NCBI RefSeq assembly: GCF_949987535.1
Contig: NW_026645841.1
Coordinates: 740,585 to 804,584 of the forward strand
Origin: Balaenoptera acutorostrata
Lineage: Eukaryota > Chordata > Mammalia > Artiodactyla > Balaenopteridae
Direction of reading: 5' to 3'
DNA: 64,000 nucleotides
The notes below the pieces were generated by a model. It made no database searches and was not told where the DNA came from. It saw only the letters and a list, made by a program, of their open reading frames with translations. Below, one piece after another: positions 24,641-36,950 of the stretch (positions are counted from its first letter, which is position 1; every line of letters begins with the position of its first letter). Position numbers and translations under genes: made by a program.

Positions 24641-26399
24641 ATGTTTCAGAACACACCGTACACTTCTCCAGAGTGGCTGTTGGCAATTTACATCCCACCC
24701 ATCAGCGTAGCAAGGCTCCCATTTCTCCATGGCCGGTCCTGCATTTCTGGTTTGGACACTTTTTTCCGCATGGCCCTTTTGCCCGCTGGGAAGCGAGACT
24801 TCTTTGGAGCGCTGATTGGCCTTTCCAGGTTGCTTGGTTGGCCAAAAAGGGCGTATGCGTTTTTTCCTGAATATATTCAGGAAAAAACGCATACGCCCTT
24901 TTTGGCCAAGGGCATCATTGTCCACGTTTTGCCGCTTTTCATGTGCTTTCAAGGCGATTCGAATCTACCTCCTGAAATCTGTTTCCTGCAATTCTGCCTT
25001 GCTTTCAAAGCCTCTTCGTTGCCTTCCCTTAATATATTTGTGGACGAGAGGTATCATTTAAAACTCTGCAGGTTTGTGAATTGCAGTGCCCCTGAGCTCC
25101 ATTTTTCAACTCGCTTTTTTGGGAGCTGGCCGCCAAAGCGCAGGATTGCTTCAGGCCCTCTTCTGGTTCTGGGGGGCAGGCTGAGCTTGTGCTTAATTCT
25201 TCTTCCTGATGGGAAAATAGAGTGACCTGTGCCTGTCCCAACACCTAGAGCTAGTCTCTCATTGGTTCCCCCTCTTCCCGTTCATCCTCAGGACAAATTG
25301 CAACCTGTACGGAACAGGAGGTTAAAGGAGCTGATTCTCCAAGGAGGGAGTTGGCTAGTAAATCGGCTGGAATGGCGAACCCGAGCAAAGGAGATGAGAA
25401 ATGAGGTGCGTTTTAGAAACCTTTCCCGATCACACGGTGTACCATCTTCTGGGTTTCTCATGCCTGTTTTCGACGTAGGAAGATGCCCTTGAACCTGGAG
25501 ATTTGGGACCCATGGGATGGGTACCATGCAGTACTACTTGAAAGGGTCTGCGTTGGCTCACCCAACCTCACCGAACCTCTCAGCCCCAAGAGTGTCCACC
25601 CTTATGTCTCAATCAGCTGTGGGTCTAGATATGGTCAATCCAGGTTGCATCACAGCCCCTGAACGAATTTTGTAAGAATTTCTCTCTCTTTCACTGTCTT
25701 TGTTTCACGGGTTTTGAAAAGTAATTTATTTTTATAATGGGGTTTAGCTGCTTTTCACGGCTGTGTTTATGCCGCTTTACACCCCCTTGACTCACTTACA
25801 GAGAGATATCAATACATAGGTTTGAAGATTCTTACTAGTCAGATATATTCTTGTGCGGTGAATAGGGGGTGTTGAGTCCAGTTCACTGAAAAAGGAATAG
25901 GTCTTGTCTCTTACATATTGGGTTTATGGAACGGTATCGGAGCTAATTTGAAACCCTTGTTTTATGCATCACCCCACCTCACCTTTCCCGTTCAGCAGCC
26001 ATAGTGTGTTTTCTAAACGTGTGACTCTGTTCTGTTTTGTAATTCAGTTCAAGTGTAGCGGTTTTTACATTCCCTCTCTAAGTGATATCTTATGATAAGT
26101 GTCTTTTTCTGTGTGACTTATTTCACTTAGAATCGTCGTACTTAAATCCACTCATCGTGCTGCTACTAGCCTTATGACGTGGATTTCATGGCTGAGTGAT
26201 ATTCCATTGTACATGAGGACCAAAATTTCTTTATCCATTTTTCGCTTTCCTAGGATATTTAAGGTGTAATGAAGTGGGGGTTCTTGTCAACAGAGCAGCC
26301 CTAAACTTTGGGGTGCCTGTGTCTTGCTGATTTTTAGTTTTCCCAATTTATACGCCCATGAGTGGAAGTGCCCTATGCTCTCCAAGCTGTGTTTTTTAG
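24641..26399 (+). repeat. Satellite unit 15 (1759 bp)
   Basis: Palindrome 24838-24909 is perfect. It has gagttggc near 25348, shared with unit 16, and a private aaaggagctg near 25324. The tail is that of unit 14. Units 14-16 form a local related run. Confidence 0.97.
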
Positions 26400-28158
26400 A
26401 TGTTTCAGAACACACCGTACACTTCTCCAGAGTGGCTGTTGGCAATTTACATCCCACCCATCAGCGTAGCAAGGCTCCCATTTCTCCATGGCCGGTCCTG
26501 CATTTCTGGTTTGGACACTTTTTTCCGCATGGCCCTTTTGCCCGCTGGGAAGCGAGACTTCTTTGGAGCGCTGATTGGCCTTTCCAGGTTGCTTGGTTGG
26601 CCAAAAAGGGCGTATGCGTTTTTTCCTGAATATATTCAGGAAAAAACGCATACGCCCTTTTTGGCCAAGGGCATCATTGTCCACGTTTTGCCGCTTTTCA
26701 TGTGCTTTCAAGGCGATTCGAATCTACCTCCTGAAATCTGTTTCCTGCAATTCTGCCTTGCTTTCAAAGCCTCTTCGTTGCCTTCCCTTAATATATTTGT
26801 GGACGAGAGGTATCATTTAAAACTCTGCAGGTTTGTGAATTGCAGTGCCCCTGAGCTCCATTTTTCAACTCGCTTTTTTGGGAGCTGGCCGCCAAAGCGC
26901 AGGATTGCTTCAGGCCCTCTTCTGGTTCTGGGGGGCAGGCTGAGCTTGTGCTTAATTCTTCTTCCTGATGGGAAAATAGAGTGACCTGTGCCTGTCCCAA
27001 CACCTAGAGCTAGTCTCTCATTGGTTCCCCCTCTTCCCGTTCATCCTCAGGACAAATTGCAACCTGTACGGAACAGGAGGTTAAAGGTGCTGATTCTCCA
27101 AGGAGGGAGTTGGCTAGTAAATCGGCTGGAATGGCGAACCCGAGCAAAGGAGATGAGAAATGAGGTGCGTTTTAGAAACCTTTCCCGATCACACGGTGTA
27201 CCATCTTCTGGGTTTCTCATGCCTGTTTTCGACGTAGGAAGATGCCCTTGAACCTGGAGATTTGGGACCCATGGGATGGGTACCATGCAGTACTACTTGA
27301 AAGGGTCTGCGTTGGCTCACCCAACCTCACCGAACCTCTCAGCCCCAAGAGTGTCCACCCTTATGTCTCAATCAGCTGTGGGTCTAGATATGGTCAATCC
27401 AGGTTGCATCACAGCCCCTGAACGAATTTTGTAAGAATTTCTCTCTCTTTCACTGTCTTTGTTTCACGGGTTTTGAAAAGTAATTTATTTTTATAATGGG
27501 GTTTAGCTGCTTTTCACGGCTGTGTTTATGCCGCTTTACACCCCCTTGACTCACTTACAGAGAGATATCAATACATAGGTTTGAAGATTCTTACTAGTCA
27601 GATATATTCTTGTGCGGTGAATAGGGGGTGTTGAGCCCAGTTCACTGAAAAAGGAATAGGTCTTGTCTCTTACATATTGGGTTTATGGAACGGTATCTGA
27701 GCTAATTTGAAACCCTTGTTTTATGCATCACCCCACCTCACCTTTCCCGTTCAGCAGCCATAGTTTGTTTCCTAAACGTGGGACTCTGTTCTGTTTTGCA
27801 ATTCAGTTCAAGTGTAGCGGTTTTTACATTCCCTCTAGAAGTGATATCTTATGATAAGTGTCTTTTTCTGTGTGACTTATTTCACTTAGAATCGTTGTAC
27901 CTAAATCCACTCATCGTGCTGCTACTAGCCTTATGACGTGGATTTCATGGCTGAGTGATATTCCATTGTACATGAGGACCCCAACTTCTTTATCCATTTT
28001 TCTCTTTCCTAGGATATTTAAGGTGTAATGAAGTGGGGGTTCTTGTCAACAGAGCAGCCCTAAACTTTGGGGTGCCTGTGTCTTGCTGATTTTTAGTTTT
28101 CCCAATTTATACGCCCATGAGTGGAAGTGCCCTATGCTCTCCAAGCTGTGTTTTTTAG
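26400..28158 (+). repeat. Satellite unit 16 (1759 bp)
   Basis: Palindrome 26597-26668 is perfect. The left part matches unit 15 (gagttggc near 27107). The tail switches to the unit 7 type: gagcccag near 27632, atagtttgtttcc near 27770 and ctctagaag near 27832. This makes it a probable mosaic of a unit 15-like and a unit 7-like copy. Confidence 0.97.
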
Positions 28159-29916
28159 ATGTTTCAGAACACACCGTACACTTCTCCAGAGTGGCTGTTG
28201 GCAATTTACATCCAACCCATCAGCGTAGCAAGGCTCCCATTTCTCCATGGCCGGTCCTGCATTTCTGGTTTGGACACTTTTTTCCGCATGGCCCTTTTGC
28301 CCGCTGGGAAGCGAGACTTCTTTGGAGCGCTGATTGGCCTTTCCAGGTTGCTTGGTTGGCCAAAAAGGGCGTATGCGTTTTTTCCTGAATATATTCAGGA
28401 AAAAACGCATACGCCCTTTTTGGCCAAGGGCATCATTGTCCACGTTTTGCCGCTTTTCATGTGCTTTCAAGGCGATTCGAATCTACCTCCTGAAATCTGT
28501 TTCCTGCAATTCTGCCTTGCTTTCAAAGCCTCTTCGTTGCCTTCCCTTAATATATTTGTGGACGAGAGGTATCATTTAAAACTCTGCAGGTTTGTGAATT
28601 GCAGTGCCCCTGAGCTCCATTTTTCAACTCGCTTTTTTGGGAGCTGGCCGCAAAAGCGCAGGATTGCTTCAGGCCCTCTTCTCGTTCTGGGGGGCAGGCT
28701 GAGCTTGTGCTTAATTCTTCTTCCTGATGGGAAAATAGAGTGACCTGTGCCTGTCCCAACATCTAGAGCTAGTCTCTCATTGGTTCCCCCTCTTCCCGTT
28801 CATCCTCAGGACAAATTGCAACCTGTACGGAACAGGAGGTTAAAGGTGCTGATTCTCCAAGGAGGGAGATGGCTAGTAAATCGGCTGGAATGGCGAACCT
28901 GAGCAAAGGAGATGAGAAATGAGGTGCGTTTTAGAAACCTTTCCCGATCACACGGTGTACCATCTTCTGGGTTTCTCATGCCTGTTTTCGACGTAGGAAG
29001 ATGCCCTTGAACCTGGAGATTTGGGACCCATGGGATGGGAACCATGCAGTATTACTTGAAAGGGTCTGCGTTGGCTCACCCAACCTCACCGAACCTCTCA
29101 GCCCCAAGAGTGTCCACCCTTATGTCTCAATCAGCTGTGGGTCTAGATATGGGCAATCCAGGTTGCATCACAGCCCCTGAACGAATTTTGTAAGAATTTC
29201 TCTCTCTTTCACTGTCTTTGTTTCACGGGTTTTGAAAAGTAATTTATTTTTATAATGGGGTTTAGCTGCTTTTCACGGCTGTGTTTATGCCACTTTACAC
29301 CCCCTTGACTCACTTACAGAGAGATATCAATACATAGGTTTGAAGATTCTTACTAGTCAGATATATTCTTGTGCGGTGAATAGGGGGTGTTGAGTCCAGT
29401 TCACTGAAAATGGAATAGGTCTTGTCTCTTACATATCGGGTTTATGGAACGGTATCGGAGCTAATTTGAAACCCTTGTTTTATGCATCACCCCACCTCAC
29501 CTTTCCCGTTCAGCAGCCATAGTGTGTTTCCTAAATGTGTGACTCTGTTATGTTTTGTAATTCAGTTCAAGTGTAGCGGTTTTACATTCCCTCTCTAAGT
29601 GATATCTTATGATAAGTGTCTTTTTCTGTGTGACTTATTTCACTTAGAATCGTCGTACCTAAATCCACTCATCGTGCTGCTACTAGCCTTATGACGTGGA
29701 TTTCATGGCTGAGTGATATTCCATTGTACATGAGGACCACAACTTCTTTATCCATTTTTCGCTTTCCTAGGATATTTAAGGTGTAATAAAGTGGGGGTTC
29801 TTGTCAACAGAGCAGCCCTAAACTTTGGGGTGCCTGTGTCTTGCTGATTTTTAGTTTTCCCAATTTATACGCCCATGAGTGGAAGTGCCCTATGCTCTCC
29901 AAGCTGTGTTTTTTAG
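28159..29916 (+). repeat. Satellite unit 17 (1758 bp)
   Basis: Palindrome 28356-28427 is perfect. It shares the unit 8 markers aacatctag and gggaacc. One T is lost near 29580 (gcggttttac). Many changes look private: atccaaccc near 28211, gaacctgagc near 28897, atgggcaatc near 29149, gaaaatgg near 29407, atatcggg near 29434, aaatgtgtg and gttatgttttg near 29535-29550, and gtaataaag near 29785. Confidence 0.97.
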
Positions 29917-31675
29917 ATGTTTCAGAACACACCGTACACTTCTCCGGAGTGGCTGTTGGCAATTTACATCCCACCCATCAGCGTAGCAAGGCTCCCATTT
30001 CTCCATGGCCGGTCCTGCATTTCTGGTTTGGACACTTTTTTCCGCATGGCCCTTTTGCCCGCTGGGAAGCGAGACTTCTTTGGAGCGCTGATTGGCCTTT
30101 CCAGGTTGCTTGGTTGGCCAAAAAGGACGTATGCGTTTTTTCCTGAATATATTCAGGAAAAAACGCATACGCCCTTTTTGGCCAAGGGCATCATTGTCCA
30201 CGTTTTGCCGCTTTTCATGTGCTTTCAAGGCGATTCGAATCTACCTCCTGAAATCTGTTTCCTGCAATTCTGCCTTGCTTTCAAAGCCTCTTCGTTGCCT
30301 TCCCTTAATATATTTGTGGACGAGAGGTATCATTTAAAACTCTGCAGGTTTGTGAATTGCAGTGCCCCTGAGCTCCATTTTTCAACTCGCTTTTTTGGGA
30401 GCTGGCCGCCAAAGCGCAGGATTGCTTCAGGCCCTCTTCTGGTTCTGGGGGGCAGGCTGAGCTTGTGCTTAATTCTTCTTCCTGATGGGAAAATAGAGTG
30501 ACCTGTGCCTGTCCCAACACCTAGAGCTAGTCTCTCATTGGTTCCCCCTCTTCCCGTTCATCCTCAGGACAAATTGCAACCTGTACGGAACAGGAGGTTA
30601 AAGGTGCTGATTCTCCAAGGAGGGAGATGGCTATTAAATCGGCTGGAATAGCGAACCCGAGCAAAGGAGATGAGAAATGAGGTGCGTTTTAGAAACCTTT
30701 CCCGATCACACAGTGTACCATCTTCTGGGTTTCTCATGCCTGTTTTCGACGTAGGAAGATGCCCTTGAACCTGGAGATTTGGGACTCATGGGATTGGTAC
30801 CATGCAGTACTACTTGAAAGGGTCTGCGTTGTCTCACCCAACCTCACCGAACCTCTCAGCCCCAAGAGTGTCCACCCTTATGTCTCAATCAGCTGTGGGT
30901 CTAGATATGGTCAATCCAGGTTGCATCACAGCCCCTGAACGAATTTTGTAAGAATTTCTCTCTCTTTCACTGTCTTTGTTTCACGGGTTTTGAAAAGTAA
31001 TTTATTTTTATAATGGGGTTTAGCTGCTTTTCACGGCTGTGTTTATGCCGCTTTACACCCCCTTGACTCACTTACAGAGAGATATCAATACATAGGTTTG
31101 AAGATTCTTACTAGTCAGATATATTCTTGTGCGGTGAATAGGGGGTGTTGAGTCCAGTTCACTGAAAAAGGAATAGGTCTTGTCTCTTACATATTGGGTT
31201 TATGGAACGGTATCTGAGCTAATTTGAAACCCTTGTTTTATGCATCACCCCACCTCACCTTTCCCGTTCAGCAGCCATAGTGTGTTTTCTGAACGTGTGA
31301 CTCTGTTCTGTTTTGTAATTCAGTTCAAGTGTAGCGGTTTTTACATTCCCTCTCTAAGTGATATCTTATGATAAGTGTCTTTTTCTGTGTGACTTATTTC
31401 ACTTAGAATCGTCGTACCTAAATCCACTCATCGTGCTGCTACTAGCCTTATGACGTGGATTTCATGGCTGAGTGATATTCCATTGTACATGAGGACATCA
31501 ACTTCTTTATCCATTTTTCACTTTCCTAGGATATTTAAGGTGTAATGAAGTGGGGGTTCTTGTCAACAGAGCAGCCCTAAACTTTGGGGTGCCTGTGTCT
31601 TGCTGATTTTTAGTTTTCCCAATTTATACGCCCATGAGTGGAAGTGCCCTATGCTCTCCAAGCTGTGTTTTTTAG
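29917..31675 (+). repeat. Satellite unit 18 (1759 bp)
   Basis: Palindrome 30114-30185 has one break, G to A at 30127. Private changes include ctccggagtg near 29943, ctattaaatc near 30631, cacagtgtacc near 30710 and gactcatgggattgg near 30784. It shares aatagcg near 30648 with unit 19, and the tail variant gaggacatcaac with unit 8. Confidence 0.97.
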
Positions 31676-33434
31676 ATGTTTCAGAACACACCGTACACTT
31701 CTCCAGAGTGGCTGTTGGCAATTTACATCCCACCCATCAGCGTAGCAAGGCTCCCATTTCTCCATGGCCGGTCCTGCATTTCTGGTTTGGACACTTTTTT
31801 CCGCATGGCCCTTTTGCCCGCTGGGAAGCGAGACTTCTTTGGAGCGCTGATTGGCCTTTCCAGGTTGCTTGGTTGGCCAAAAAGGGCGTATGCGTTTTTT
31901 CCTGAATATATTCAGGAAAAAACGCATACGCCCTTTTTGGCCAAGGGCATCATTGTCCACGTTTTGCCGCTTTTCATGTGCTTTCAAGGCGATTCGAATC
32001 TACCTCCTGAAATCTGTTTCCTGCAATTCTGCCTTGCTTTCAAAGCCTCTTCGTTGCCTTCCCTTAATATATTTGTGGACGAGAGGTATCATTTAAAACT
32101 CTGCAGGTTTGTGAATTGCAGTGCCCCTGAGCTCCATTTTTCAACTCGCTTTTTTGGGAGCTGGCCGCCAAAGCGCAGGATTGCTTCAGGCCCTCTTCTG
32201 GTTCTGGGGGGCAGGCTGAGCTTGTGCTTAATTCTTCTTCCTGATGGGAAAATAGAGTGACCTGTGCCTGTCCCAACACCTAGAGCTAGTCTCTCATTGG
32301 TTCCCCCTCTTCCCGTTCATCCTCAGGACAAATTGCAACATGTACGGAACAGGAGGTTAAAGGTGCTGATTCTCCAAGGAGGGAGATGGCTAGTAAATCG
32401 GCTGGAATAGCGAACCCGAGCAAAGGAGATGAGAAATGAGGTGCGTTTTAGAAACCTTTCCCGATCACACGGTGTACCATCTTCTGGGTTTCTCATGCCT
32501 GTTTTCGACGTTGGAAGATGCCCTTGAACCTGGAGATTTGGGACCCATGGGATGGGTACCATGCAGTATTACTTGAAAGGGTCTGCGTTGGCTCACCCAA
32601 CCTCACCGAACCTCTCAGCCCCAAGAGTGTCCACCCTTATGTCTCAATCAGCTGTGGGTCTAGATATGGTCAATCCAGGTTGCATCACAGCCCCTGAACG
32701 AATTTTGTAAGAATTTCTCTCTCTTTCACTGCCTTTGTTTCACGGGTTTTGAAAAGTAATTTATTTTTATAATGGGGTTTAGCTGCTTTTCACGGCTGTG
32801 TTTATGCCGCTTTACACCCCCTTGACTCACTTACAGAGAGATATCAATACATAGGTTTGAAGATTCTTACTAGTCAGATATATTCTTGTGCGGTGAATAG
32901 GGGGTGTTGAGTCCAGTTCACTGAAAAAGGAATAGGTCTTGTCTCTTACATATTGGGTTTATGGAACGGTATCGGAGCTAATTTGAAACCCTTGTTTTAT
33001 GCATCACCCCACCTCACCTTTCCCGTTCAGCAGCCATAGTGTGTTTTCTGAACGTGTGACTCTGTTCTGTTTTGTAATTCAGTTCAAGTGTAGCGGTTTT
33101 TACATTCCCTCTCTAAGTGATATCTTATGATAAGTGTCTTTTTCTGTGTGACTTATTTCACTTAGAATCGTCGTACCTAAATCCACTCATCGTGCTGCTA
33201 CTAGCCTTATGACGTGGATTTCTTGGCTGAGTGATATTCCATTGTACATGAGGACCACAACTTCTTTATCCATTTTTCACTTTCCTAGGATATTTAAGGT
33301 GTAATGAAGTGGGGGTTCTTGTCAACAGAGCAGCCCTAAACTTTGGGGTGCCTGTGTCTTGCTGATTTTTAGTTTTCCCAATTTATACGCCCATGAGTGG
33401 AAGTGCCCTATGCTCTCCAAGCTGTGTTTTTTAG
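31676..33434 (+). repeat. Satellite unit 19 (1759 bp)
   Basis: Palindrome 31873-31944 is perfect. It has caacatgtacgg near 32337, aatagcg near 32407, cgttggaag near 32509 and tttcttggctg near 33220. The tail gttttctgaacg is shared with units 20-22. Confidence 0.97.
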
Positions 33435-35192
33435 ATGTTTCAGAACACACCGTACACTTCTCCAGAGTGGCTGTTGGCAATTTACATCCCACCCATCAGC
33501 GTAGCAAGTCTCCCATTTCTCCATGGCCGGTCCTGCATTTCTGGTTTGGACACTTTTTTCCGCATGGCCCTTTTGCCCGCTGGGAAGCGAGACTTCTTTG
33601 GAGCGCTGATTGGCCTTTCCAGGTTGCTTGGTTGGCCAAAAAGGGCGTATGCGTTTTTTCCTTAATATATTCAGGAAAAAACGCATACGCCCTTTTTGGC
33701 CAAGGGCATCATTGTCCACGTTTTGCCGCTTTTCATGTGCTTTCAAAGAGAGTCGAATCTACCTCCTGAAATCTGTTTCCTGCAATTCTGCCTTGCTTTC
33801 AAAGCCTCTTCGTTGCCTTCCCTTAATATATTTGTGGACGAGAGGTATCATTTAAAACTCTGCAGGTTTGTGAGTTGCAGTGCCCCTGAGCTCCATTTTT
33901 CAACTCGCTTTTTTGGGAGCTGGCCGCCAAAGCGCAGGATTGCTTCAGGCCCTCTTCTGGTTCTGGGGGGCAGGCTGAGCTTGTGCTTAATTCTTCTTCC
34001 TGATGGGAAAATAGAGTGACCTGTGCCTGTCCCAACACCTAGAGCTAGTCTCTCATTGGTTCCCCCTCTTCCCGTTCATCCTCAGGACAAATTGCAACCT
34101 GTACGGAACAGGAGGTTAAAGGTGCTGATTCTCCAAGGAGGGAGATGGCTAGTAAATCGGCTGGAATGGCGAACCCGAGCAAAGGAGATGAGAAATGAGG
34201 TGCGTTTTAGAAACCTTTCCCGATCACACGGTGTACCATCTTCTGGGTTTCTCATGCCTGTTTTCGACGTAGGAAGATGCCCTTGAACCTGGAGATTTGG
34301 GACCCATGGGATGGGTACCATGCAGTATTACTTGAAAGGGTCTGCGTTGGCTCACCCAACCTCACCGAACCTCTCAGCCCCAAGAGTGTCCACCCTTATG
34401 TCTCAATCAGCTGTGGGTCTAGATATGGTCAATCCAGGTTGCATCACAGCCCGTGAACGTATTTTGTAAGAATATCTCTCGCTTTCACTGTCTTTGTTTC
34501 ACGGGTTTTGAAAAGGATTTATTTTTATAATGGGGTTTAGCTGCTTTTCACGGCTGTGTTTATGCCGCTTTACACCCCCTTGACTCACTTACAGAGAGAT
34601 ATCAATACATAGGTTTGAAGATTCTTACTAGTCAGATATATTCTTGTGCGGTGAATAGGGGGTGTTGAGTCTAGTTCACTGAAAAAGGAATAGGTCTTGT
34701 CTCTTACATATTGGGTTTATGGAACGGTATCGGAGCTAATTTGAAACCCTTGTTTTATGCATCACCCCACCTCACCTTTCCCGTTCAGCAGCCATAGTGT
34801 GTTTTCTGAACGTGTGACTCTGTTCTGTTTTGTAATTCAGTTCAAGTGTAGCGGTTTTTACATTCCCTCTCTAAGTGATATCTTATGATAAGTGTCTTTT
34901 TCTGTGTGACTTATTTCACTTAGAATCTTCGTACCTAAATCCACTCATCGTGCTGCTACTAGCCTTATGACGTGGATTTCATGGCTGAGTGATATTCCAT
35001 TGTACATGAGGACCACAACTTCTTTATCCATTTTTCACTTTCCTAGGATATTTAAGGTGTAATGAAGTGGGGGTTCTTGTCAACAGAGCAGCCCTAAACT
35101 TTGGGGTGCCTGTGTCTTGCTGATTTTTAGTTTTCCCAATTTATACGCCCATGAGTGGAAGTGCCCTATGCTCTCCAAGCTGTGTTTTTTAG
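33435..35192 (+). repeat. Satellite unit 20 (1758 bp), unusually divergent copy
   Basis: Palindrome 33632-33703 has one break (T at 33663, ccttaata), which also puts a stop in the long forward frame. Clustered private changes: agcaagtctccc near 33504, caaagagagtcg near 33744 and gtgagttgcag near 33871. The tail introduces gtgaacgtatt near 34451, ctcgctttc and the one-base-shorter gaaaaggattt near 34510, shared with units 21, 22, 26 and 28. Confidence 0.97.
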
Positions 35193-36950
35193 ATGTTTCA
35201 GAACACACCGTACACTTCTCCAGAGTGGCTGTTGGCAATTTACATCCCACCCATCAGCGTAGCAAGGCTCCCATTTCTCCATGGCCGGTCCTGCATTTCT
35301 GGTTTGGACACTTTTTTCCGCATGGCCCTTTTGCCCGCTGGGAAGCGAGACTTCTTTGGAGCGCTGATTGGCCTTTCCAGGTTGCTTGGTTGGCCAAAAA
35401 GGGCGTATGCGTTTTTTCCTGAATATATTCAGGAAAAAACGCATACGCCCTTTTTGGCCAAGGGCATCATTGTCCACGTTTTGCCGCTTTTCATGTGCTT
35501 TCAAGGCGATTCGAATCTACCTCCTGAAATCTGTTTCCTGCAATTCTGCCTTGCTTTCAAAGCCTCTTCGTTGCCTTCCCTTAATATATTTGTGGACGAG
35601 AGGTATCATTTAAAACTCTGCAGGTTTGTGAATTGCAGTGCCCCTGAGCTCCATTTTTCAACTCGCTTTTTTGGGAGCTGGCCGCCAAAGCGCAGGATTG
35701 CTTCAGGCCCTCTTCTGGTTCTGGGGGGCAGGCTGAGCTTGTGCTTAATTCTTCTTCCTGATGGGAAAATAGAGTGACCTGTGCCTGTCCCAACACCTAG
35801 AGCTAGTCTCTCATTTGTTCCCCCTCTTCCCGTTCATCCTCAGGACAAATTGCAACCTGTACGGAACAGGAGGTTAAAGGTGCTGATTCTCCAAGGAGGG
35901 AGATGGCTAGTAAATCGGCTGGAATGGCGAACCCGAGCAAAGGAGATGAGAAATGAGGTGCGTTTTAGAAACCTTTCCCGATCACACGGTGTACCATCTT
36001 CTGGGTTTCTCATGCCTGTTTTCGACGTAGGAAGATGCCCTTGAACCTGGAGATTTGGGACCCATGGGATGGGTACCATGCAGTATTACTTGAAAGGGTC
36101 TGCGTTGGCTCACCCAACCTCACCGAACCTCTCAGCCCCAAGAGTGTCCACCCTTATGTCTCAATCAGCTGTGGGTCTAGATATGGTCAATCCAGGTTGC
36201 ATCACAGCCCGTGAACGTATTTTGTAAGAATTTCTCTCGCTTTCACTGTCTTTGTTTCACGGGTTTTGAAAAGGATTTATTTTTATAATGGGGTTTAGCT
36301 GCTTTTCACGGCTGTGTTTATGCCGCTTTACACCCCCTTGACTCACTTACGGAGAGATATCAATACATAGGTTTGAAGATTCTTACTAGTCAGATATATT
36401 CTTGTGCGGTGAATAGGGGGTGTTGAGTCCAGTTCACTGAAAAAGGAATAGGTCTTGTCTCTTACATATTGGGTTTATGGAACGGTATCGGAGCTAATTT
36501 GAAACCCTTGTTTTATGCATCACCCCACCTCACCTTTCCCGTTCAGCAGCCATAGTGTGTTTTCTGAACGTGTGACTCTGTTCTGTTTTGTAATTCAGTT
36601 CAAGTGTAGCGGTTTTTACATTCCCTCTCTAAGTGATATCTTATGATAAGTGTCTTTTTCTGTGTGACTTATTTCACTTAGAATCGTCGTACCTAAATCC
36701 ACTCATCGTGCTGCTACTAGCCTTATGACGTGGATTTCATGGCTGAGTGATATTCCATTGTACATGAGGACCACAACTTCTTTATCCATTTTTCACTTTC
36801 CTAGGATATTTAAGGTGTAATGAAGTGGGGGTTCTTGTCAACAGAGCAGCCCTAATCTTTGGGGTGCCTGTGTCTTGCTGATTTTTAGTTTTCCCAATTT
36901 ATACGCCCATGAGTGGAAGTGCCCTATGCTCTCCAAGCTGTGTTTTTTAG
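35193..36950 (+). repeat. Satellite unit 21 (1758 bp)
   Basis: Palindrome 35390-35461 is perfect. It has catttgttcc near 35811, gtgaacgtatt, gaaaaggattt, cttacggag near 36346 and cctaatctttgg near 36850. It is almost the same as unit 22 up to the tail, and close to the right half of unit 26. Confidence 0.97.
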
